12,441 nucleotides of DNA from the NCBI GenBank assembly GCA_900543305.1, contig UQQZ01000073.1:1-12441 (forward strand). Direction: 5' to 3'. This DNA comes from an uncultured Oscillospiraceae bacterium. Lineage in GTDB: Bacteria; Bacillota; Clostridia; Oscillospirales; Acutalibacteraceae. The notes under the pieces are model-generated. The model was not told the DNA's origin. It did no database searches and saw nothing but the letters and a program-made list of their open reading frames with translations. Below are positions 1 to 6,538 of the stretch, in pieces. Each line of letters starts with the position of its first letter. Position 1 is the first letter of the stretch. The translations under genes were made by a program, and so were the position numbers.

Positions 1-49
1 GTATTTCAAGGGTTTTTCGGGATAATCAAAATTTTTCAACAAAAACATT

Positions 50-86
50 GGTAAAAACAGAGAGACCGGGAGTGACCCCGGTCTCT
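50..86 (-). terminator. Rho-independent terminator downstream of the GH2 gene
   Basis: A perfect 10-bp stem, AGAGACCGGG at 61-70 pairing with CCCGGTCTCT at 77-86, closes a 6-nt loop. Read on the minus strand it is followed by CTGTTTTTACC, a short U-tract. It is the first good terminator after the GH2 stop codon at 298, which leaves a 3' untranslated region of about 210 nt. A plus-strand gene ending just left of the window could share it, but the plus-strand side has no T run. Confidence 0.7.
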
Positions 87-297
87 TGTGCGTTTCCCTC
101 AAACCGGCTCGTTCAGGGAAACCTCTATAAAAAATACTCCCCATTGGATGCAGGGCACAAGCCCGCTAACGGCTCCCGCATGGCCACAGGCTGACTGCCT
201 GGCAGCAAAGCAGGACCATCCTTCCCCAGGCAATGGGCGTCTCCCATTGCGCATTTGTTTTGGGGTGTGTTATGATTGAAAAGCAGCTTCCCTGCGC
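87..297 (-). other. Hairpin-rich non-coding region (3' UTR of the GH2 gene)
   Basis: This 211-bp stretch has no convincing reading frame with a ribosome binding site. It holds several inverted repeats: GTTTCCCT (92-99) with AGGGAAAC (115-122), both 8-bp arms perfect; a GGGC-ACAA-GCCC hairpin at about 153-164 extended by GC pairs; CAGGC-TGACT-GCCTG near 187-201; and a perfect GCAATGGG (230-237) / CCCATTGC (243-250) stem. It lies between the GH2 stop and its terminator, so it should be transcribed as a structured 3' UTR. It could also be a dispersed genomic repeat or a stand-alone RNA. No known RNA family was recognised. Confidence 0.4.
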
Positions 298-2037
298 TTA
301 CAGGGCAGAAGGCGTTTTTTCACAGGCAGCAGTACGGCTGTTGATGGAAGCAAACACCTTCATATCAAACTTGGGCTGACGGTCATAGGTGTACAGACCA
401 TTTGTCTCCTGCTCCACGTCGTAAAGCTGGGTGTAGCAGAATCCGAACATGTTGGGGTTGTCCAGGAGGGCATCAGTCAGGCCACGATACCGGGCGATAA
501 ACTCCTCTTCCGATTGGGGTCCTTGTCCATATCCCCAGGCCTTTTCAATATCCCCCTGAGGATTCCACTTGATACCGCCGTATTCGCTGACAAACATGGG
601 CAGCCCTTTGGTGTACTGCTGACGGCCTTTATCCCGGTGGACATCGTAGAAATCCCCGCCGGTGCGGAAAGCCTCGTAATGCTCTGCGAAAATTTCGGGA
701 TCCTGCTCATAGTCGTGTACGTCGTAAATGTCTGTGACCACATGGTAGTTGCCGCTGGTGTCAATGCAGGGACGGGTGGGATCCAGCACCTTGGTCAAAC
801 GGTAAATCATAGCCAGGGTGGAGTCGATCTGCTTGCGCCGGTCCCGGTCCCAGGTTTCATTGAAGGGACACCATCCCACAATGGCAGGATGGTTGAAATC
901 CCGAAGGACAGCGTCCAGCCACTCCCCTTGGAAAGTCTCTAAAGCCGCCGGGTCGGACAAGTCCAGTCCCCAGTTGGCCATCTCTCCCCAGGCCAGATAC
1001 CCCAAACGGTCACAGTGATACAGGAACCGGGGCTCGAACACCTTTTGATGGAGCCGTGCCCCATTGAATCCGGCTGCCAGACTCAGCTCAATGTCCCGCA
1101 CCAGGGTTGCCTCGTCGGGCGCCGTGTAAATCCCGTCGGGATAGAAACCTTGATCCAACACCAAACGCTGGAACACCGGCTTGCCATTGAGCAAAACCTT
1201 CATCCCGTCAATGCGGATTTCCCGCAGACCCGCGTAGCTCTTTACCTGATCCTCTCCAAACCGGAGGGTCAGATCGTACAAATTTCCTTCACCGGCCTCC
1301 CAAAGGTGGATTTCCGAAAGGGGCAAGGTGACACTGGCCGTGCCGTTTTCACTGAGGGCACTTGCCTTCCCACAGGGACGGCCTGCAAAGGAAGCCTCCA
1401 CGGAAAAGTCTCCCTTTCCGCAGAGTTCCGCCTGAACCGTCAGGGTTCCCGCGGAAATATTGGGAAAGTACTTGACGGATTTGATGTAGGCTTTGGGTAC
1501 AAATTCCATCCACACCGTCTGCCAAATCCCCGTAGTTCGGGTGTAGTCGCAGTCGTGGGAGTAGAAAAGCTCGCTCTGCTTGCCGTGAGGCTGCTGGCCG
1601 TGACGGTTGTCGTCGGCGGCATAGACGGTCAGGCGGTTCTCTCCCGGATGGCAAAACTCCGTGATATCATAGGAAAAGGACGTATAGCCACCCCGATGAA
1701 TCCCGACTTTCTTTCCGTTAACAAAGACGTGGGACTCGTAATCCACTGCTCCAAAATGAAGAATCACCCTTCCCTCCAGCTGTTCCTGAGTCAGGGTAAC
1801 GTTCTTCAGATACCACACGGCGGGAATGAAGTCCTTGTAGCCGATTCCGCTCAAATCGCTTTCCGGGCAGAAAGGAACGGTGATGGCCTGATCCAAGGTC
1901 TCCAATTCCTCCCAATGGCGGTCTAAACCGCTTTTTCCAAAGTCAAAGGCAAACTGCCACTGTCCATTTAAATTCACCCACTGGGACCGCTCAAACTGCG
2001 GCTGGGGATGCTCCGGTCTGGGGATCGTATGTTCCAT
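298..2037 (-). CDS. Glycoside hydrolase family 2 protein (beta-galactosidase-like)
   Basis: A 579-residue enzyme without a signal peptide, so probably cytosolic. The order is typical of GH2: an N-terminal jelly-roll sugar-binding domain (about 15-180, with WVNLNGQWQFAFD and HVFVNGKKVG), an immunoglobulin-like domain (about 180-280) and a TIM barrel (about 280-565). The acid/base Glu is E394 in PFNETWD and the nucleophile is E485 in FVSEYGG. The Asn-x-Lys motif that marks beta-glucuronidases is absent after the nucleophile; the region reads VEQETNGLYTYDRQPKF instead. It retains a beta-glycosidase active site, but the sugar cannot be named. It is shorter than LacZ (about 1,020 residues) and lacks the LacZ C-terminal domains. 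The start is supported by GAGGAGG eight bases upstream (2046-2052). The divergent AraC gene is its likely regulator. Confidence 0.9.
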   Translation of the reverse strand: MEHTIPRPEHPQPQFERSQWVNLNGQWQFAFDFGKSGLDRHWEELETLDQAITVPFCPESDLSGIGYKDFIPAVWYLKNVTLTQEQLEGRVILHFGAVDYESHVFVNGKKVGIHRGGYTSFSYDITEFCHPGENRLTVYAADDNRHGQQPHGKQSELFYSHDCDYTRTTGIWQTVWMEFVPKAYIKSVKYFPNISAGTLTVQAELCGKGDFSVEASFAGRPCGKASALSENGTASVTLPLSEIHLWEAGEGNLYDLTLRFGEDQVKSYAGLREIRIDGMKVLLNGKPVFQRLVLDQGFYPDGIYTAPDEATLVRDIELSLAAGFNGARLHQKVFEPRFLYHCDRLGYLAWGEMANWGLDLSDPAALETFQGEWLDAVLRDFNHPAIVGWCPFNETWDRDRRKQIDSTLAMIYRLTKVLDPTRPCIDTSGNYHVVTDIYDVHDYEQDPEIFAEHYEAFRTGGDFYDVHRDKGRQQYTKGLPMFVSEYGGIKWNPQGDIEKAWGYGQGPQSEEEFIARYRGLTDALLDNPNMFGFCYTQLYDVEQETNGLYTYDRQPKFDMKVFASINSRTAACEKTPSAL

Positions 2038-2101
2038 TACATGGTCCTCCTCGATGGCAAAAAAGGTTTAGGGGGCTTTCCCCCGTGTTTCCTGCCCATC
2101 T

Positions 2102-2130
2102 AGTATACCCCCCTGCACCGCCGGTGCCAA
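2102..2130 (-). promoter_or_regulatory. Sigma-A-type promoter of the GH2 gene
   Basis: On the minus strand TTGGCA (2130-2125) is followed by a 17-bp spacer and TATACT (2107-2102). Each hexamer has one mismatch to consensus and the spacing is ideal. The expected start site near 2095 gives a leader of about 58 nt that contains a small GGGGG-AAAG-CCCCC hairpin (2071-2084) and the GAGGAGG ribosome binding site. Confidence 0.7.
2115..2127. promoter_or_regulatory. 13-bp palindrome inside the GH2 promoter spacer (candidate operator)
   Basis: GCACCGCCGGTGC is a perfect inverted repeat with a one-base centre. It lies between the -10 and -35 boxes of the GH2 promoter and overlaps the last three bases of the -35. 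A protein bound here should block RNA polymerase. AraC proteins usually bind asymmetric or directly repeated sites, so the ligand may be a different repressor, or the symmetry may be accidental. Confidence 0.4.
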
Positions 2131-2165
2131 TATACAAAAAAAGCAGAAAAGTGAGGATTTCACGC

Positions 2166-2990
2166 ATGAAGGAAAAACTTTTCAGCTTCCTGCCCGACCA
2201 GTTCCCGGACCCGGAAGCCTTTTTCGTGGAGCTGACCGGGGTCACCTATCCCGACCCCCATTATCGGATTGACCGGGATCGTTCTCCCGTTCTTTGCCTG
2301 GAATATGTGATTTCCGGAAAGGGCCATGTGGAGGTGGGAGGACGGTCCTTCGATCCACAGGAAGGGGACGTGTACCTGCTGCCCATGGGGCTCCATCATC
2401 GCTATCGCTCCGACCCCCATGACCCTTGGAAAAAGATCTGGATGAATCTGCGGGGAACGCTCTGTGCCGATCTGCTGCGCAATTACCGTTTGGGGGAAAC
2501 CTACCACATCCCTGACTGCCCTCTTCAAACGCTTTTCCAGGAGTTTGTGTCTGTCTGTGCCGCTCCTCCTGCCGATCCCTGGGAACTGGAACGCCAATGT
2601 GCCCTGCTCTTTCACCAGATTCTCTCCCGGATTCGGAGTTCCCTTTCCATTCTTCCGGAACAGCCGTCTGGTCCTGTGGAGCAAGCCAGGGAATTATTGG
2701 ACCGCTCCCTGTACTCCCCCGTTTCCGTGGAGAAAGTGGCAGTTTCCGTGGGCCTTTCCCCCTCCCAGCTTACCCGGGTGTTTTCCACCCGTTTTGGGGT
2801 AACACCCTACCGCTATCTGCTTTCCCGCCGGTTGGAAACAGCCTGTCTGCTCCTACGAGGGACAGCTTTACCGGTGCGGGAGATTGCGTTTCGACTGTGC
2901 TTTTCCGACGAACACTACTTTTCCACCCTCTTCCACCGCAAAACAGGGGTTACCCCTTCCGTTTACCGGCGAAACCAAGGGAAACCGTAA
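2166..2990 (+). CDS. AraC-family transcriptional regulator
   Basis: A 274-residue regulator with an N-terminal cupin-like ligand-binding domain (about 15-110, including EYVISGKGHVEVGG and EGDVYLLPMGLHHRY) and a C-terminal AraC/XylS DNA-binding domain of two helix-turn-helix units (about 187-208 and 236-258, ending in the family signature FSDEHYFSTLFHRKTGVTP). The cupin domain is expected to sense a sugar or glycoside. The frame is open from a GTG at 2085, but the ATG at 2166 is preferred: GTGAGG (2151-2156) lies nine bases before it, and the longer form would add an unlikely Pro-rich, basic leader and overlap the GH2 promoter. It is divergent from the GH2 gene across 128 bp, the usual arrangement for a dedicated regulator of a glycosidase. 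Confidence 0.88.
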   Translation: MKEKLFSFLPDQFPDPEAFFVELTGVTYPDPHYRIDRDRSPVLCLEYVISGKGHVEVGGRSFDPQEGDVYLLPMGLHHRYRSDPHDPWKKIWMNLRGTLCADLLRNYRLGETYHIPDCPLQTLFQEFVSVCAAPPADPWELERQCALLFHQILSRIRSSLSILPEQPSGPVEQARELLDRSLYSPVSVEKVAVSVGLSPSQLTRVFSTRFGVTPYRYLLSRRLETACLLLRGTALPVREIAFRLCFSDEHYFSTLFHRKTGVTPSVYRRNQGKP

Positions 2991-3339
2991 CTTGTTGCTG
3001 TTCCTCATGGGGAACCTGACCATGGTGGGCAAGCCAGCGATAAAGAGTCAGTTCCATGTGACTGAAGGTGGCAAGGAAAGAGAAGCCCTCCTGGCTGCAA
3101 GCGTAAATTCTAAAAGAGATGGGATCCTGTCCTTCCCACAAATGACAAATGTGGATTTACCGGTACCGGATCCTATTTGCATTCTGGTTCTGGATTTTTT
3201 ACTCTGCCAGTTGAGGGACCCAGGATAGTTTTCCACGCTGTGCTTTCTTTCAGTGAATTTACTCTACCGCCGGAATCTCAAAAACGCAATTCTACATTTT
3301 GCCTCTTAAGATTTTTTATAAAAGAAGTTTTAATGAAAA
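2991..3339. other. Intergenic region without a recognised gene
   Basis: These 349 bp lie between the convergent AraC and SLH genes. Several open frames of about 60-110 codons cross it on both strands, but none has a ribosome binding site, recognisable domain or secure start. A small GTTCC/GGAAC hairpin lies just after the AraC stop but has no T run. The left two thirds are fairly GC-rich and the right end turns AT-rich towards the terminator. A decayed insertion or dispersed repeat is possible but cannot be shown here. Confidence 0.5.
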
Positions 3340-3371
3340 GGGCCGGGATTGCTCCCGACCCTCTCTTTTTT
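3340..3371. terminator. Bidirectional terminator between the AraC and SLH genes
   Basis: GGGCCGGGA (3340-3348) pairs with TCCCGACCC (3353-3361) across a TTGC loop with one internal mismatch. On the plus strand it is followed by TCTCTTTTTTTATT, a strong U-tract. On the minus strand it comes directly after the SLH stop codon and is followed by the shorter TTTTCATTAAAA. It can therefore end both convergent transcripts. Confidence 0.75.
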
Positions 3372-3373
3372 TA

Positions 3374-6220
3374 TTACTCGGCAACCGTGTAATCAAACCT
3401 CATCCACATAGTGGCAGCCTGGGCACGATTCGTGCTGGCTTTGGATCGAATGGTTCCATCTTCAAAACCGGTAATCAACTCGTTTCCATTAGCCCACTGC
3501 ATGGCTTCTTCTGCCCAAGTACTCACTTTGTCGCTATCGGGGTAGCTGCTCAAATCCCCCTTCGCACTCAGATCATAACCCTTGTATTCTGCATAATGAT
3601 ACATCATTAAGGCGAACTCTTCCCGGGTTACAGGATTTTTAGGCAGAAAGGTCCCATCGCCATAGCCTTGTACCACACCTATTTCCGTCGCCCAAATTAC
3701 GGCATCGTTCCACCAATCATATGCCTTTACATCTGTAAAATTGCTGGTCCCGGTCACCGGAGGTCTTCCCTCCAAATTATACAGAACCTGGACCACCATA
3801 GCCCGACTCAGGGTTCCATAGGGTTCAAAGGTTGTGGCACTGGTGCCTTCCATGATTCCGTGTTCCACCACATAGTCTACGGCGTAGTGATACCAAGCAC
3901 CCACTTTCACATCTGTCAAGTGATAACTTGGGCAATCTTCGCCACCATCACACTCTATCGGTTTGAATGTGGCCTTTATTGTAACATCGCCTTGAGGCAT
4001 TACAAATGTCTTTTTTCCTTCTCCTTGATCAGTCAGTTTGATTTCGTCTCCACGTTGATTCAGAACGTAAAGTGTCTCCAACTCGTAACCGGGATCCGGG
4101 ATTACCTCTAGGGTTATAATGGTCCCTGACGTGGCTCTAGATGGAGTCACAATGATGGAACCGTGTTCCGTTTCCTCCACCATTATATTGCCAGATTGTA
4201 CCGAATAACGGGCAAAATTAGCTTTTACAGTTACAGGTTCTCCAGGCATGATAAATGTGTTTCCTTGGAGGCTTACGTTGCCCGAAATTACCTGCCACCC
4301 CGTAAAATAATATCCACTATTGGGCGTAGCAGACAACGTTACCGTTTGACCTTCATAAGCATGTACAGGTGAAGCTGAAGCTGTGCCGCCTTCTCCTGTT
4401 TGAACGGTCACAACAAAAGTTTCCTTAAAAGAAACGACACAGGTCAAGATAACAAGAGATGTATTGGGATCGATGGACTGGTTTTCTTCAATCGGGATTG
4501 CTTTACTTACCTGTATTTCTTCATACTGGGTAGGTGTAATACTTTCAATTGTCTCATAACCACCGGCTATTCCTTTTTTGGCCATGAAGGAAATAAGGGA
4601 TGGTTCGGAGATACCAGAAGCTCCCCCATAAAGTTCTTTATACTCATCTTCTGAAACTTCGTAGGTAAAATCAAGAGGATTTCCCTGTGTATCCTCAGCA
4701 GTCTCAATGAAGGTTGCCGGAGTATAATCGCCATTGGTGATTTCCTCATAGGGATTCCCCACTAGGTCAGTATTTTGTTGCCCATAGTCCAACTCCACAA
4801 TGCGCACAAAATGTTTTACTTCGTCATAACGAGCTAAAAGGGTTATCCCAGATTCCGGGATTAAAAATGGACTCTGTATCACTTCCGTACTCAAGGGATA
4901 AACTACTTTCTGACCGTTTTCTTCCTTTATCTCTGCATATTGCCAAGAAAGGACTTTTTCGGGGTCGGAAGAGTCGCTTCCAGGATAATCGGTATAAATA
5001 TTGACCCTACTATTTCCATAATATCGATCGGAAATGGTCGTAATATTAGAATCTTCGATCACAAAACCGCCATCCGCTGTTGGTGCCAAAGTTTCCCCAT
5101 CGTAATTAACCAATGTTAAAGTCGCATAATTGGTAGATACTTGAGGCTCGTCTCCTGGCATTGCTTTCAGAGATAGCACAAAATTATGTTCATCCGACAT
5201 CCAATTAAAATAATAGGTATCTATAATTCCCTCACTGATATAAGGTTCATCATTAAAAAAGAGTTCGTTTATCGTCTTGGTAAATGCTGTTGCGCTATAT
5301 TTGGTTGAACTACTAGATCTAAATTGCTCATAATACTTTTCTATTCTTTCACCGCTGCCAACTACTTGATCTGAAAAAACAACATAATTTGCAGACCGTG
5401 TATAGCTAGTAATGTTATCCTTCTCTAGAACCTCTACCAAATCCTCCACTGTTTTTCCGCTAGGAGGATACACAATAAGTCCACATTTGTATTCTGGCCA
5501 AGGATACTCCAACGTAATGGTATCGGTTAATCCAGCAGCAGTTACGAGTACTGTAGATATATCCCCTTCTTGACAAATACCGCTTGCTATTTGAATACCA
5601 AAGGGGGAATTGTAAACCTCCTTTGTACTGATTCCTTCATTGGAAAATTGCCAATCTACCTGGACAAATCGAAAAGTGGTTGGATACATTTGATTATGAA
5701 TTGTTGGGTAAGCGTAAACGATTAAGTAGGAAGGGGAAATTGTCAAAGTTGGAGCACTGGGGTAATCAGTACCAGCAGCTCCCACCTTATAGGCAATTCC
5801 ATCCGCAATATCCTTTTCCACAACTTTTACCTGGAAAGAAGCCGTGTAATCTACTTGTTGATACGTTGAAGTCACTGTAATGGTAACTGCTGATGATGTT
5901 GCTGTTTTCCCAACGATCCACTTATCACTTACAGAATATCCATTTTCTATCTCAACACTCTCACTAGCACTACCTAAGCTCCACTGACAGACCATAGGAA
6001 CAGGATAAATTAATTTGGAGCCTTTATCGTCAAAATAATCTGCACTAAACATCACTTTCGTCCCAACCTGGATTTCAATTGGCTGGTTGGGGTCTGTGAT
6101 CACATTGCCCATGTAATCTGTAATCTTCATAGTTTCTACTGTTGTAGCTGCCCGAGCATTTTTAGGCAACAGAGTTAAACACAGCGCTAAAATTAAAAAT
6201 ACACTCATCCATCGTTTCAT
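3374..6220 (-). CDS. Exported SLH-domain surface protein with InlB-type repeats
   Basis: A 948-residue protein. A signal peptide is clear: MKRW, a hydrophobic core to about residue 18, and probable cleavage after NARA (about 24). The long N-terminal part (about 25-600) is Ser/Thr-, Tyr- and acid-rich with beta-rich, Ig-like character; no enzyme motif was recognised. Two InlB B-repeat-like modules follow (about 602-671, with EGQTVTLSATPNSGYYFTGW; about 678-753, with DPGYELETLYV). Three SLH domains close the protein (about 765-815, 826-875, 891-942) with TLSRA, VTREE and STNRA in the sugar-binding motif position. SLH domains bind pyruvylated cell-wall polymers, so this protein should sit non-covalently on the wall, displaying its N-terminus. 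AAAGGAGG eight bases before the ATG supports the start. It is AT-richer than its neighbours. Its ligand or role is unknown. Confidence 0.85.
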   Translation of the reverse strand: MKRWMSVFLILALCLTLLPKNARAATTVETMKITDYMGNVITDPNQPIEIQVGTKVMFSADYFDDKGSKLIYPVPMVCQWSLGSASESVEIENGYSVSDKWIVGKTATSSAVTITVTSTYQQVDYTASFQVKVVEKDIADGIAYKVGAAGTDYPSAPTLTISPSYLIVYAYPTIHNQMYPTTFRFVQVDWQFSNEGISTKEVYNSPFGIQIASGICQEGDISTVLVTAAGLTDTITLEYPWPEYKCGLIVYPPSGKTVEDLVEVLEKDNITSYTRSANYVVFSDQVVGSGERIEKYYEQFRSSSSTKYSATAFTKTINELFFNDEPYISEGIIDTYYFNWMSDEHNFVLSLKAMPGDEPQVSTNYATLTLVNYDGETLAPTADGGFVIEDSNITTISDRYYGNSRVNIYTDYPGSDSSDPEKVLSWQYAEIKEENGQKVVYPLSTEVIQSPFLIPESGITLLARYDEVKHFVRIVELDYGQQNTDLVGNPYEEITNGDYTPATFIETAEDTQGNPLDFTYEVSEDEYKELYGGASGISEPSLISFMAKKGIAGGYETIESITPTQYEEIQVSKAIPIEENQSIDPNTSLVILTCVVSFKETFVVTVQTGEGGTASASPVHAYEGQTVTLSATPNSGYYFTGWQVISGNVSLQGNTFIMPGEPVTVKANFARYSVQSGNIMVEETEHGSIIVTPSRATSGTIITLEVIPDPGYELETLYVLNQRGDEIKLTDQGEGKKTFVMPQGDVTIKATFKPIECDGGEDCPSYHLTDVKVGAWYHYAVDYVVEHGIMEGTSATTFEPYGTLSRAMVVQVLYNLEGRPPVTGTSNFTDVKAYDWWNDAVIWATEIGVVQGYGDGTFLPKNPVTREEFALMMYHYAEYKGYDLSAKGDLSSYPDSDKVSTWAEEAMQWANGNELITGFEDGTIRSKASTNRAQAATMWMRFDYTVAE

Positions 6221-6491
6221 CTTTTTTTCCTCCTTTGCAGCAAGAAAGAGTTGAAAGTTGTCCTAAGCTCTCCGTTCTGTCTAGGGAAAATTGCAAAGAT
6301 TTTCCAAAACTATCTGGATATTTCACCTCTTCTTTATTCACATGTACATAATATCATAAGGATTTCTTTTCCGCTATTACCCGTTTTCAAGAAAAAACGG
6401 GTAATAGTTATAAACATCTAATGAAGAAATACGGAAATTTTCTAAATTATTATAAATAGATTTAGGATCTCAGAAAAGGAAATATATTAAT
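6221..6491 (-). promoter_or_regulatory. Long AT-rich upstream region of the SLH gene
   Basis: About 270 bp lie between the SLH start codon and the terminator of the LuxR-type gene. It contains a consensus TATAAT on the minus strand (6454-6449), but the best -35 at 17 bp, TTTTCT, is poor. A TATTAT nearer the gene (about 6355-6350) also lacks a good -35. If the 6450 box is used, the leader would be about 220 nt and would include the 6374-6407 hairpin. The ribosome binding site AAAGGAGG is at about 6229-6236. The exact promoter is uncertain. Confidence 0.35.
6374..6407. repeat. Perfect 14-bp inverted repeat upstream of the SLH gene
   Basis: CTATTACCCGTTTT (6374-6387) and AAAACGGGTAATAG (6394-6407) are exact reverse complements separated by CAAGAA. 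As RNA it makes a stable hairpin on either strand. It is not a plain terminator: no T run follows on either side, and the real terminator of the upstream gene is already at 6492-6538. It could be an operator with a dyad TACCCG half-site, a 5' leader hairpin that stabilises or controls the SLH mRNA, or a miniature mobile-element end. Confidence 0.6.
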
Positions 6492-6538
6492 AAACAAAAA
6501 AATAAACAGGCCTCCACGCTGGGCGCAGGAGGTCTGTT
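6492..6538 (-). terminator. Rho-independent terminator of the LuxR-type regulator gene
   Basis: On the minus strand AACAGACCTCC pairs with GGAGGCCTGTT (plus-strand arms 6505-6515 and 6528-6538) with one mismatch, and is followed by TATTTTTTTGTTT, a strong U-tract. One arm ends on the first base of the stop codon, so termination occurs right at the end of the gene and insulates the SLH gene from it. Confidence 0.85.

Noticed and set aside
1..54. Possible C-terminal tail of a plus-strand gene at the left edge
   Set aside because: Two phases give short tails (stops at 22-24 and 52-54); with fewer than 18 codons neither can be supported.
115..215. Possible cobalamin-type riboswitch on the plus strand (AGGGAA, then GCCCGCTAACGGCTCCCGC and GCCACAG)
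   Set aside because: The order is loosely similar, but the conserved GTGCAA and CACTGT blocks are altered, the 3' AGUCAGGA box is missing, and no gene lies downstream on that strand.
88..279. Plus-strand open frame of 63 codons
   Set aside because: It starts at a GTG inside the terminator flank without a ribosome binding site, and it overlaps hairpins; no domain recognised.
1015..1926. Plus-strand open frame of 303 codons antisense to the GH2 gene
   Set aside because: Shadow of the GC-biased third codon position; the GH2 catalytic motifs on the other strand are unmistakable.
298..2037. Annotation of the GH2 enzyme as beta-glucuronidase
   Set aside because: The Asn-x-Lys motif needed to bind the glucuronate carboxylate is not found after the nucleophile.
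2131..2136. TATACA as the -10 box of the AraC gene
   Set aside because: The position 17 bp upstream is CCCCCC, so there is no -35; the AraC promoter remains undefined.
2160..2684. Minus-strand open frame of 174 codons
   Set aside because: Antisense to the AraC regulator; no domain or ribosome binding site.
6374..6407. Inverted repeat as a terminator of the LuxR-type gene
   Set aside because: A better terminator with a U-tract sits directly at that gene's stop codon, and no T run follows this repeat.
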